64,000 nt of DNA from Pseudacidovorax sp. (GTDB lineage Bacteria; Pseudomonadota; Gammaproteobacteria; Burkholderiales; Burkholderiaceae_C): positions 34,734 to 98,733 of the forward strand of contig NZ_JAGOPN010000024.1 of assembly GCF_017991995.1 (NCBI RefSeq), in the 5' to 3' direction. The notes under the pieces are model-generated. The model did not search any database. It was not told where the DNA came from and saw only the letters and a list, made by a program, of their open reading frames with translations. Made by a program: the position numbers and the translations under genes. Shown in pieces: positions 42,726 to 50,762 of this stretch. Numbering within the stretch: the stretch's first letter is position 1; every line of letters starts with the position of its first letter.

Positions 42726-42987
42726 ACTCACAGCCCCGACGGCCGTCGAGGACGACGCCCTCACTGCGGCGGCCCTGGCCGATCCGGACAACCTGCCGCT
42801 GGATGATGCGCAACTGGCGGCACTGCGGCCCGCGCGCGGACGCCCCAGGCTGGCCCAGCCCAAGGTGGCCCTCACCATGCGGGTGGACGCCGACGTGCTC
42901 GAAGCCCTCAAGCGCAGCGGACCGGGCTGGCAGACGCGGGTGAACAGCCTGTTGCGCAACGCCCTGGCCTTGAGCGCTCATCACTGA
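42706..42987 (+). CDS. brnA: BrnA-family antitoxin
   Basis: A 93-residue antitoxin. The C-terminal ribbon-helix-helix is KVALTMRVDADVLEALKRSG followed by GWQTRVNSLLRNAL, as in BrnA, which binds DNA and neutralises BrnT. The first 40 residues are acidic and probably wrap the toxin. Toxin-first order and the 20-base overlap are typical for brnTA. Only 12 bases separate it from the convergent GntR gene stop. Confidence 0.88.
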   Translation: MNKKRPELTAPTAVEDDALTAAALADPDNLPLDDAQLAALRPARGRPRLAQPKVALTMRVDADVLEALKRSGPGWQTRVNSLLRNALALSAHH

Positions 42988-42999
42988 ACGCGCGCTCCT

Positions 43000-43788
43000 T
43001 CAAGCCAGCCCGTTCTGCGGGCGGTTGTTCTCGATCCACACCCGCGTCGGCCCGCCCACGCGCGACAGGCGCATGTGGTACTCGTAGCGGCCCGGGTGGT
43101 ACAGCCCCGTGAGGTACTGCACCGGCCGGCCCGCGGCATCGCACACCACGCGCGCGATGCGCAGCAGCGGCTCGCCGGCCTGCATGCGCAGCGCCTGCGC
43201 CACCTGCAGGTCGGCCAGGGCGGCGCCCATGGTCTGCTCGGCCGAATCGACCTGCACGCCATGCTGCTCCAGCGCCACCAGCATGGGCATGTCCTGCAGC
43301 GTGTGCCGCTGCACCGCCGTGGCCAGGTCGGCCGGCAGGAAGACTTCGGAGTACAGGAAGGGTTGCGTCTTGAACTTGCGGATGCGCACCACCCGCAGCA
43401 CCGCTTCGCCGGCCGCAAGGCCCAGCGCCTCGGCCGCATGCGAAGGCGCTTCCACCAGGCCATGGTCCAGGACCTGCACCCGCGTGCGCTCGCCCAGGCT
43501 GACGATGCTGTCGAGCAGGCCGGCGCGCAGGGGCAGGTGGCGCGGCGGCTCGCCCGTGCCGGTGGGAAGGGTGCCCTTGCCGCGCATGCGCATCACCAGC
43601 CCTTCTTCCTGCAGACGGGCCAGCGCCGTGCGCACGGTCACGCGGGCGACGCCGAATTCCCGGGCCAGCTGGCGCTCGCCCGGCAGCGGCAGGCCCCGTT
43701 CGTAGTGGCCGGATTTCAGGCGCTCGCGCAGCAGCAGCCGCACCTGCTGGAAGCGCGGCAGGAGGGAGGGTTCGGCAGCGGCAGGCAT
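43000..43788 (-). CDS. GntR-family transcriptional regulator (HutC/UTRA subfamily)
   Basis: A 262-residue regulator: GntR winged helix at residues 10-75 (LPGERQLAREFGVARVTVRTALARL) and a UTRA effector domain after residue 95, with the family ending YEYHMRLSRVGG. UTRA proteins respond to small organic acids, amino acids or sugars. It follows the Bug gene on the same strand (100-base gap) and probably controls it; a perfect palindrome lies at the Bug promoter. The start at 43788 is preferred over 43863, which lacks conserved sequence. Confidence 0.9.
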   Translation of the reverse strand: MPAAAEPSLLPRFQQVRLLLRERLKSGHYERGLPLPGERQLAREFGVARVTVRTALARLQEEGLVMRMRGKGTLPTGTGEPPRHLPLRAGLLDSIVSLGERTRVQVLDHGLVEAPSHAAEALGLAAGEAVLRVVRIRKFKTQPFLYSEVFLPADLATAVQRHTLQDMPMLVALEQHGVQVDSAEQTMGAALADLQVAQALRMQAGEPLLRIARVVCDAAGRPVQYLTGLYHPGRYEYHMRLSRVGGPTRVWIENNRPQNGLA

Positions 43789-43888
43789 GCGACCGAATGT
43801 AGGAGGGCCGTTGGTGCCGGGCAAGGCGGATCCCGGCGTCGGTCGTCCTAGTCCGCGGTGCACCGCCGGTCGCCGGTGCGCGGACGGC

Positions 43889-44860
43889 TCAATCGACGGT
43901 CGCGCCCGAGGCCTTGATGATCTTCGCCCAGTCCTGCACGTCCTGCGCCACGAACTGGCCGAACTGCGGCGGCGTCATGTGGACGGCGGTGGCTGCCTCG
44001 GTCTGCATGCGCTCCTGGTAGGCCGGCGAGTCGATGGCGGCCTTGACCGCGGCATAGAGCTTGTCGGTCACGTCCTGCGGCATGCGCGCCGGCCCGAACA
44101 GGCCGAACCAGGCCTGCGACTCGAAGCCCTTGACGGTGCGGCCGATGGGCGGCACGCCCGGGAACTGCGCCAGCGGCTCGCGCGTGCTCACGCCCAGCAG
44201 CTGGATGGCGCCGCTCTTCGCATGCGGCAGCACATTCACAGCGCTGGCGAACATCAGGTCCACCGTGCCGGCCAGCACGTCGGCCAGTGCGGGGTTGGTC
44301 CCCTTGTAGGGCACGTTGACGATGTCGGTGCCCGTCATCATCTTGAATTGCTCGCTGGCCAGGTGCAGCGAGGAGCCCTGCGCGCCGATGGCGAAGTTGA
44401 GCTTGCCCGGGTTTTTCTTCGCATACGCGATGAGCCCCGCCATGTCGTTGAAGGGCAGGCCCTTGCGGGCGATCAGCACGCTGGGCACGCGCGCCACCAT
44501 GGTGATCGGCGTGAAGTCCTTCACCGGGTCGAAGCCCAGGTTCTTGTAGAGCGTGGCGTTGATGGTGTGGCCGGTGAAGCTCATCAGCAGCGTGCTGCCG
44601 TCGGGCGGGGCCTTGGCCACGTAGGCGGCGGCGATGTTGCCGCCGGCACCCGCGCGGTTCTCGACCACCACCGGCCGGCCCAGGCTCTCGCCCATCATGC
44701 GGCCGATGATGCGGGCCAGGGTGTCGGTGGTGCCGCCGGCCGGGCTGCCGACCACGACGGTGATGGGCTTGCCCTCCTGCGCGAGCGCAAGGCCGGGCAG
44801 GAAGGCGGTGGCCGCCAGCAGCGCGGCCAGCGCGGCGCGGCGTGTGCGCGGGAAGGTCAT
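43889..44860 (-). CDS. Bug-family (TctC) substrate-binding protein
   Basis: A 323-residue periplasmic Bug protein. Signal peptide of residues 1-27 (AALAALLAATAFLPGLALAQ), then ITVVVGSPAGGTTDTLARIIG and ENRAGAGGNIAAAYVAKAPPDG, family-specific binding loops. AAGGAG precedes the ATG at 44860. No TctAB partner is present nearby. It is paired with a UTRA-type GntR gene, making a small regulated unit inserted between the ligase and helicase genes of the repair module. Confidence 0.92.
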   Translation of the reverse strand: MTFPRTRRAALAALLAATAFLPGLALAQEGKPITVVVGSPAGGTTDTLARIIGRMMGESLGRPVVVENRAGAGGNIAAAYVAKAPPDGSTLLMSFTGHTINATLYKNLGFDPVKDFTPITMVARVPSVLIARKGLPFNDMAGLIAYAKKNPGKLNFAIGAQGSSLHLASEQFKMMTGTDIVNVPYKGTNPALADVLAGTVDLMFASAVNVLPHAKSGAIQLLGVSTREPLAQFPGVPPIGRTVKGFESQAWFGLFGPARMPQDVTDKLYAAVKAAIDSPAYQERMQTEAATAVHMTPPQFGQFVAQDVQDWAKIIKASGATVD

Positions 44861-44888
44861 CGGGGCTGTCTCCTTGTGATTGAGGGGC

Positions 44889-44933
44889 ATGCTAGGCAGC
44901 GGGGCAGAAGCGTTCAATGGGACCAACTGGTCC
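44889..44933 (-). promoter_or_regulatory. Candidate promoter and operator of the Bug/GntR unit
   Basis: On the minus strand a -35 TTGAAC (44912-44917), a 17-base spacer and a -10 TAGCAT (44889-44894) are followed by a 28-base leader to the ATG. Directly upstream is the inverted repeat GGACCA-AC-TGGTCC (44920-44933), a likely binding site for the GntR/UTRA regulator. The rest of the 245-base gap up to 45105 shows no gene. Confidence 0.55.
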
Positions 44934-45105
44934 TATCGATGGAGCCACTTGCGCAAGGAAGGCAGTCCGCGGCGCCTGAAGACGCCGTGGCTGGGCATGG
45001 CGCGGGCAGGACGGCGCGCGGAGCGGGGCGGGCCCGCACATCCTCCGAGGCACGACGGCCTTTCGACCTGCAAACGGCCCCCATGGCCTTTGCTGTAATC
45101 GCGCC

Positions 45106-47838
45106 ATGCCTCGCCGGCCCGCTTCATCGCCTCTTGCCCAGCCGTCCGGCGCGCCCGGGCCTGCGCCCGCGGGCGGACCTGCCGGGCTGGCCGTCCAGCA
45201 CTGGTTCGACGCCCGCGGCTGGCGGCCTTTCGCCTTCCAGCGCGAGGTGTGGGCCGCCATCGCGGCCGGCCGCTCGGGTCTGCTGCATGCGACCACCGGC
45301 GCGGGCAAGACCTATGCGGTGTGGCTGGGCGCGCTGCAGGCGCTGGCCGGCGAGCCGCCCGCCGCGGAAAGCGGCGGCAAGCCACCCGCGCCACCCCCGC
45401 TCACGGTGCTGTGGATCACACCGATGCGCGCGCTGGCCGCCGATTCGCTGCGGGCCCTGTCCGAGCCGCTGCCGCTCGTCGCACCGCACTGGGTGGCCGG
45501 CTCGCGCAGCGGCGACACCTCGTCCTCCGAGCGCAGCGCGCAGAACCAGCGCCTGCCCACGGTGCTGGTCACCACGCCCGAGAGCCTGTCGCTGATGCTG
45601 GCCCGCGCCGATGCGCAGGAGCGTCTGCGCCATCTGCGGCTGGTGGTGGTGGACGAATGGCACGAGCTGCTGGGCAACAAGCGCGGCGTGCAGGTGCAAC
45701 TGGCGCTGGCGCGCCTGCGCGGCTGGAATGCGGGCCTGATGGCCTGGGCCATGTCCGCCACGCTGGGCAATCTGCACGAGGCCATGGGTGCGCTGCTGGG
45801 CCCGGGCGAGGCCGGCGTGCTGGTGCAGGGCCAGGTGCCCAAGACGCTGGTGGTCGACACCCTGCTGCCCGGACGCACGGACCGCTTTCCCTGGGGTGGC
45901 CATCTGGGCCTGGCGATGCTGCCGCAGGTGGTGGCCGAGATCGATGCCAGTCCCAGCACGCTGGTCTTCACCAATACCCGCTCGCAGTCCGAGATCTGGT
46001 ATCAGGCCTTGCTCGAAGCCCGGCCCGACTGGGCGGGTCTGATCGCGCTGCACCACGGCTCGCTCGACCGCGCGGTGCGCGAATGGGTGGAGCTGGGCCT
46101 AAAAGGCGGGCAGCTGAAGGCGGTGGTCTGCACGTCGAGCCTGGACCTGGGCGTGGACTTCCTGCCGGTGGAGCGCGTGCTGCAAATTGGCTCGCCCAAG
46201 GGCGTGGCGCGGCTGCTGCAGCGCGCCGGCCGCTCGGGTCACGCGCCGGGCCGGCCCTCGCGCGTGAGCATCGTGCCCACCCACAGCCTGGAGCTGGTCG
46301 AAGGCGCCGCCGCGCGCGACGCCATCGCGGCCGGCCACATCGAGTCGCGCCACACGCCGCGCGAGCCGCTGGACGTGCTGGTGCAGCACCTGGTGACGGT
46401 GGCACTGGGTGGCGGCTTCACGCCCGAGGCGCTCTACGACGAGGTGCGGCGCACGGCCGCCTATGCCCACCTGTCGCCAGCCAGCTGGCAGTGGTGCCTG
46501 GACTTCGTGCGCCAGGGCGGCCCGTCGCTGGCCGCCTACCCCGACTACCACCGCGTGGTGCCCGATGCCGAAGGCGTGTGGCGCGTGCCCGACGCGCGGC
46601 TGGCGCGGCGGCACCGCAGCAACATCGGCACCATCGTCAGCGACGCGAGCATGAGCGTGCAGTTCGTCGGCGGTGCGCGCATCGGCACGGTGGAAGAAAG
46701 CTTCGTCGCCCGCATGAAGCCCGGCGACTGCTTCCTCTTCGGTGGCCGCATGCTGGAGCTGGTGCGCATCCGCGAGATGACCGCCTGGGTGCGCCGCGCC
46801 AGCGGCCAGCGCCCGGCCGTGCCGCGCTGGAACGGCGGGCGCATGCCGCTGTCGACCACGCTGGCCGACGCCACGGTGCAGCAGCTGGCGCGGGCCGCCG
46901 AGGGCCGCTACGACTCGCCCGAGCTGCAGGCCGTGCGGCCGCTGCTGGAGATCCAGCAGGCCTGGTCGCGCCTGCCCACGCCCGACACGCTGGTGGCCGA
47001 GGCGCTGCGCACGCGCGAGGGCTGGCACCTGTTCCTCTACCCCTTCGCCGGCCGGCACGTGCACCTGGGGCTGGCCAGCCTGCTGGCCTGGCGGGTGGCG
47101 CAGCATGCGCCGCGCACCTTTTCCATCGCGGTCAACGACTACGGCTTCGAGCTGCTGTGCGCCACCGGGGTCGACTGGCCGCAGCTGCTGCCCCAGGTGC
47201 TGCGCGCCGGCCACGACGCGCCAGCGCAGGAGGCGCTGGCCGCGCACGACGACGACGGCGCGCTGCTGCACGAGGTGCTGGCCAGCCTCAATGCCAGCGA
47301 GCTGGCGCAGCGGCGCTTCCGCGAGATCGCGCGGGTGTCGGGCCTGATCTTCCAGGGCTACCCGGGCGAGAAGCGCAGCAGCCGGCAACTGCAGGCCTCG
47401 TCCTCCCTGTTCTGGGAGGTGCTGCGCAAGTACGACCCGGCCAACCGCCTGCTGGCCCAGGCCGAGACCGAGCTGCTGGCGCAGGAGCTGGACATCGCCC
47501 GCCTGCGCGAAAGCCTGGTGCGCATGGCCGGCCAGCGGCTGGAGCTGGTGCAGCCGAAGCGACCCACGCCCTTCGCCTTTCCGCTGATGGTCGAGCGCTT
47601 CCGCGAAAAGCTCAGCAACGAGAGCGTGGCCGACCGCATCGCCCGCATGGTGGCGCAGCTGGAGGAGGCTGCGGGCGGCGACATTCCCGTGGGCGACGCA
47701 CAGGACGTGCGCCGCACCCTGGCCTTCGGTCAGGAACAGCCGCCGGACAAGCCGGTCAAGGGCAGCGAAGACGCCGCGCCCGCCCCGCGCCGCGCCCGGC
47801 GTCCGCGCAAACCGTCGAAGCCGCTGCCGCCGCTCTAG
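45106..47838 (+). CDS. Ligase-associated DEXH-box helicase (Lhr-like)
   Basis: A 910-residue superfamily 2 helicase of the Lhr-like type tied to DNA-damage genes. Walker A TTGAGKTY is at residues 63-70, then [11 protein letters not shown] (motif Ia), [11 protein letters not shown], the DEWHE box, SATLGNL (motif III), [10 protein letters not shown] (motif IV), [10 protein letters not shown] (motif V) and [11 protein letters not shown] (motif VI). A long C-terminal domain follows, ending in a Lys/Arg/Pro-rich tail. It belongs with the ligase, exonuclease and PdeM genes but is separated from the ligase gene by 2.7 kb carrying brnTA and a Bug/GntR unit. Confidence 0.92.
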   Translation: MPRRPASSPLAQPSGAPGPAPAGGPAGLAVQHWFDARGWRPFAFQREVWAAIAAGRSGLLHATTGAGKTYAVWLGALQALAGEPPAAESGGKPPAPPPLTVLWITPMRALAADSLRALSEPLPLVAPHWVAGSRSGDTSSSERSAQNQRLPTVLVTTPESLSLMLARADAQERLRHLRLVVVDEWHELLGNKRGVQVQLALARLRGWNAGLMAWAMSATLGNLHEAMGALLGPGEAGVLVQGQVPKTLVVDTLLPGRTDRFPWGGHLGLAMLPQVVAEIDASPSTLVFTNTRSQSEIWYQALLEARPDWAGLIALHHGSLDRAVREWVELGLKGGQLKAVVCTSSLDLGVDFLPVERVLQIGSPKGVARLLQRAGRSGHAPGRPSRVSIVPTHSLELVEGAAARDAIAAGHIESRHTPREPLDVLVQHLVTVALGGGFTPEALYDEVRRTAAYAHLSPASWQWCLDFVRQGGPSLAAYPDYHRVVPDAEGVWRVPDARLARRHRSNIGTIVSDASMSVQFVGGARIGTVEESFVARMKPGDCFLFGGRMLELVRIREMTAWVRRASGQRPAVPRWNGGRMPLSTTLADATVQQLARAAEGRYDSPELQAVRPLLEIQQAWSRLPTPDTLVAEALRTREGWHLFLYPFAGRHVHLGLASLLAWRVAQHAPRTFSIAVNDYGFELLCATGVDWPQLLPQVLRAGHDAPAQEALAAHDDDGALLHEVLASLNASELAQRRFREIARVSGLIFQGYPGEKRSSRQLQASSSLFWEVLRKYDPANRLLAQAETELLAQELDIARLRESLVRMAGQRLELVQPKRPTPFAFPLMVERFREKLSNESVADRIARMVAQLEEAAGGDIPVGDAQDVRRTLAFGQEQPPDKPVKGSEDAAPAPRRARRPRKPSKPLPPL

Positions 47839-48018
47839 CGTTGTGCGCGCCGCGGGGCCGGGCAGGGCGGCGCGGCCACGCCGGTGGCGAGCAGGCCAGG
47901 CACGTGGCTCGCACGCAATGCCCAGGGCATCAAGCCGGCCAGTCGTTCGGGACTTCGTGACCGTTCAGCTTTCTGGATGGTTGCCAAACGTAAACTCCTG
48001 CCTCCTCCCGCCTCCCCC

Positions 48019-48741
48019 ATGTCCTTCCTGCCCGTCTCCGACGCCCCTGCCGCCCATGAAGTGCTCTGGGCCGGCGAGCGCCTCCACCTGCTGCCCGAGC
48101 GCGCCCTGTGGTGGCCGGCGGCCCGGACCCTGTTCATCGCCGACCTGCACATCGGCAAGGCCGCCACCTTCCGGGCGTTGGGCCAGCCGGTGCCCGGCGG
48201 CACCACGCAGGAGAACCTGGCGCGGCTCGACGCGCTGATCCATCGGCAGAGTGCGCGCGAGGTGGTCTTCCTGGGCGACTTCCTGCACGCGCCGCAGGCC
48301 CGCACGCCGCAGGTGCTGCAGGCGCTGGCCGCCTGGCGCGCGCGTCATCCGCAGGTCGGCATGACGCTGGTGCGCGGCAACCACGATGACCGGGCCGGCG
48401 ACCCGCCGGCCGAGCTGCGCATCGCGCTGGCCGACGAGCCCTTTGCGCTCGGTCCCTTCGCCTGCTGCCACCATCCGCAGACCCAGCCGGGTCGCTTCGT
48501 GCTGGCGGGCCACCTGCATCCGGCCTGCGCGCTGCAGGGCCCGGGTCGTGACAGCCTGCGCCTGCCCTGCTTCGTCAGCGAGCCGGGCCTGGCCATCCTG
48601 CCGGCCTTCGGCGAATTCACCGGCGGCCTGCTGCTGCCGCGGATGCCGCAGCGCCGGCTGCATGCGGTGGGCGGCGGGCGCGTGTGGCTGCTGCCGCCCG
48701 CGTCCGGCGATGGCGAAGAAGGAGCACCATGGCCTCGGTGA
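48019..48741 (+). CDS. pdeM: Ligase-associated metallophosphoesterase/endonuclease PdeM
   Basis: A 240-residue calcineurin-like phosphoesterase. Metal motifs are FIADLHIGKAATF, FLGDFLHA, RGNHDDR and LAGHLHP, the full dinuclear set. It is the fourth member of the ligase-associated repair module. The start at 48019 gives the family N-terminus; the frame is open upstream to 47884 but is not conserved there. Its end overlaps the cyclic-nucleotide-binding gene by 13 bases. The 180-base gap after the helicase gene shows no other gene. Confidence 0.9.
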   Translation: MSFLPVSDAPAAHEVLWAGERLHLLPERALWWPAARTLFIADLHIGKAATFRALGQPVPGGTTQENLARLDALIHRQSAREVVFLGDFLHAPQARTPQVLQALAAWRARHPQVGMTLVRGNHDDRAGDPPAELRIALADEPFALGPFACCHHPQTQPGRFVLAGHLHPACALQGPGRDSLRLPCFVSEPGLAILPAFGEFTGGLLLPRMPQRRLHAVGGGRVWLLPPASGDGEEGAPWPR

Positions 48742-49292
48742 ACCTGCGCGAGGAAGCCGCGCTGATGCTCACCCGCTCGTCCATCGTGGCCGAGTTGGAC
48801 ATCCACGACGCGCGCGTCATCGTCGATGCCATGCGCCCCATGGCCGTCAAGGCCGGCACGATCATCATGACCGAGGGCCAGACCGACGACGTCGACTACA
48901 TGGCGTTGGTGCTCGAAGGCCAGGTACGGGCCGAGGGCACGGGCGTGGGCGACGGCGACGAGGTGGTGATCTCGGTCATCGACGCCGGTCAGCTCTTCGG
49001 CGAGATGGGCCTGATCGACGGCTCGCCGCGCTCGGCCACCTGCACGGCCCTCACCGACCTCAAGCTGGCGGTGCTCACCCGCAAGGCCCTGCGCGGCCTG
49101 GTGGAAGTGCAGCCGGCCGTGGCCGCGCGGCTGATGCTCTCCATCTCGCGCGCGCTGGCCGAGCGCCTGCGCGAGAGCAACCGCCGCCTGCGCACCCTGT
49201 CGCAGATCAGCCGCGCCATGCAGGCCGAGCTGGGCGCGGTGCACGCCGTGAACAAGCGCCTGCTGGCGGCGCAGGCGCGCAAGGGCGGCTGA
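48729..49292 (+). CDS. Cyclic-nucleotide-binding domain protein without a DNA-binding domain
   Basis: A 187-residue protein whose middle (about residues 15-135) is a cNMP-binding beta roll (GTIIMTEGQTDDVDYMALVLEGQV, then GQLFGEMGLIDGSPRSATCTA, matching the phosphate-binding cassette FGEMxLxxxxxRSAT). After it comes a helical region (SRALAERLRESNRRLRTLSQIS) but no Crp-type helix-turn-helix. It probably senses cAMP or c-di-GMP, or acts through a protein partner. It overlaps pdeM by 13 bases, so it is likely co-expressed with the repair genes. Confidence 0.85.
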   Translation: MASVNLREEAALMLTRSSIVAELDIHDARVIVDAMRPMAVKAGTIIMTEGQTDDVDYMALVLEGQVRAEGTGVGDGDEVVISVIDAGQLFGEMGLIDGSPRSATCTALTDLKLAVLTRKALRGLVEVQPAVAARLMLSISRALAERLRESNRRLRTLSQISRAMQAELGAVHAVNKRLLAAQARKGG

Positions 49293-49643
49293 GGCTTCCT
49301 GCGGGCCCGCGCGTGGCGTGGGCTGGCTTGGCTTGGCGCGAAGGCGGGCTTGGCCAGGGCAGTGGCCTCGCCGGCGCGGCGCAAGGCCGGGCGGCTTGGC
49401 TTTGCAGGCTGAGCCTGTCGAAGCCCGCCGCTCCACGCCGGGGCAAACGGGCTGACTGACTTTCATCGCGCACGGCCCCCGCGCTTCTCGCCATGCCCTG
49501 CAGCAGTGCACCCCACGCACCGTTGCCGACCATGGTGCACTCGAAAATGGAGTGAATACTCCATTAAGTGAAGAAAACACTTACTCCAGGGCTGGCACGC
49601 CGTATGCTGATGTGGATCAAACATCCCACGGAGTCGACGCACG
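49293..49643. other. Intergenic region of 351 bases with a REP-like repeat and an AT-rich promoter zone
   Basis: No gene is seen. Bases 49403-49432 repeat the GCCTGTCGAAGCC element found at 22910-22922. Bases 49540-49600 are unusually AT-rich (AATGGAGTGAATACTCCATTAAG), with the inverted repeat ATGGAGT-GAAT-ACTCCAT at 49547-49564. This is a likely operator/promoter region for the Rieske oxygenase gene that starts at 49644. Confidence 0.5.
49547..49564 (+). promoter_or_regulatory. Perfect inverted repeat upstream of the Rieske oxygenase gene
   Basis: ATGGAGT (49547-49553), a 4-base spacer and ACTCCAT (49558-49564) form a perfect 7-bp dyad in an AT-rich stretch about 80 bases before the ATG at 49644. 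It is a good candidate operator. The regulator is not known; the TetR gene at 51988 is the nearest. Confidence 0.5.
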
Positions 49644-50672
49644 ATGAGCAGCACGCCCTATCCCCGCAACGCCTGGTACCCGCTCGGCTGGGCCCGCGAT
49701 ATCGGCCAGTCGCTGGCCAAGCGGCGCGTCCTGGGCGAAGACCTGGTGGTCTTCCGCACCAGCACCGGCGAGGTGGCCGCACTGGACGACGCCTGCCCGC
49801 ACCGCCTCGCGCCGCTGTCGCTGGGCCGGCTGCGCGGCGATTCGGTGGAATGCGGCTACCACGGCCTGGCCTTCGACTGCCGCGGCCACTGCACGCAGGC
49901 GCCGGGCATGCAGCGCGCGCCCGCCAATGCGCAGGTGCGCAGCTATCCCACGGCGACGAGCATGGGCATGGTCTGGGTGTGGATGGGCGACGCGGCCCTG
50001 GCCGATGCCACGCAGGTCTTCCATCTGCCCGAGTACGACGACCCGGCCTACAGCGTGATCGAGGGCGACGCGCTGCCCGTGGCCGCCAACTACCTGAGCC
50101 TGGCCGACAACCTGTGCGATCCCACGCATGTGGTCTATGTGCATCCCACCACGCTGGGCAGCACCGGCCGTGAGGAGACGCGCGTGCAGCACCAGCGCGA
50201 AGGCCGCAAGGTGGTCACCTGGCGCTGGGTGATCGACGGGCCGCTGATTCCCATCTTCCAGGGCCTGAAGGACTTCGGCGGAAACGTGGACCGCTGGCAC
50301 TACTACCACTACCACGCGCCCAGCATCGCCGTGATCGACTTCGGCTCCGCCGCCACCGGAACCGGGGCGCCCGAGGGCGCACGCGGCGACTGCATCCAGA
50401 TGTTCGCCTGCCACTTCATCACGCCGGTGGACGCGCGCAGTTGCGTGCAGCACTGGCTGCTGCTGAAGAACTCGCCCGCCGACGCCGCCACCGACGAGCG
50501 CCTGCGCGCCGGCCTGCGCGTGGCCTTCAACGAGGACAAGGCGGTGCTCGAAGCCATCCAGCGCAACGAGGACAAGCCGCGCGACTGGCAGCGCGTGCAG
50601 CTCGGCCTGGACGCCTCGGCCATCAAGATGCGCCGCATCGTGCAGGAAATGGTCGAGGCCGAATCGGCCTGA
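49644..50672 (+). CDS. Rieske non-haem iron oxygenase (VanA-like O-demethylase type)
   Basis: A 342-residue oxygenase alpha subunit. The Rieske 2Fe-2S ligands are C51/H53 (DACPHRLAPLS) and C70/H73 (CGYHGLAFDC). The mononuclear iron site follows DPTHVVYVH, giving the D-x2-H-x4-H pattern. The length and sequence are nearest to vanillate demethylase and related single-component-oxygenase families. A reductase (VanB-like) is not encoded next to it, so electrons must come from elsewhere. The substrate is probably an aromatic or methoxylated compound. Confidence 0.9.
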   Translation: MSSTPYPRNAWYPLGWARDIGQSLAKRRVLGEDLVVFRTSTGEVAALDDACPHRLAPLSLGRLRGDSVECGYHGLAFDCRGHCTQAPGMQRAPANAQVRSYPTATSMGMVWVWMGDAALADATQVFHLPEYDDPAYSVIEGDALPVAANYLSLADNLCDPTHVVYVHPTTLGSTGREETRVQHQREGRKVVTWRWVIDGPLIPIFQGLKDFGGNVDRWHYYHYHAPSIAVIDFGSAATGTGAPEGARGDCIQMFACHFITPVDARSCVQHWLLLKNSPADAATDERLRAGLRVAFNEDKAVLEAIQRNEDKPRDWQRVQLGLDASAIKMRRIVQEMVEAESA

Positions 50673-50762
50673 GCGTCCGCCTACGCGCCCGCACCAGCGG
50701 CGTGCCCCTCCCCCTTTCGGTCTCCCCCGTCTCCGTCCAACACCCACCCACGAGGACCCGCG

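Noticed and set aside
44880..45098. A 72-residue plus-strand frame between the Bug and helicase genes
   Set aside because: It overlaps the proposed promoter/operator, has no ribosome-binding site and no similarity to a known family.
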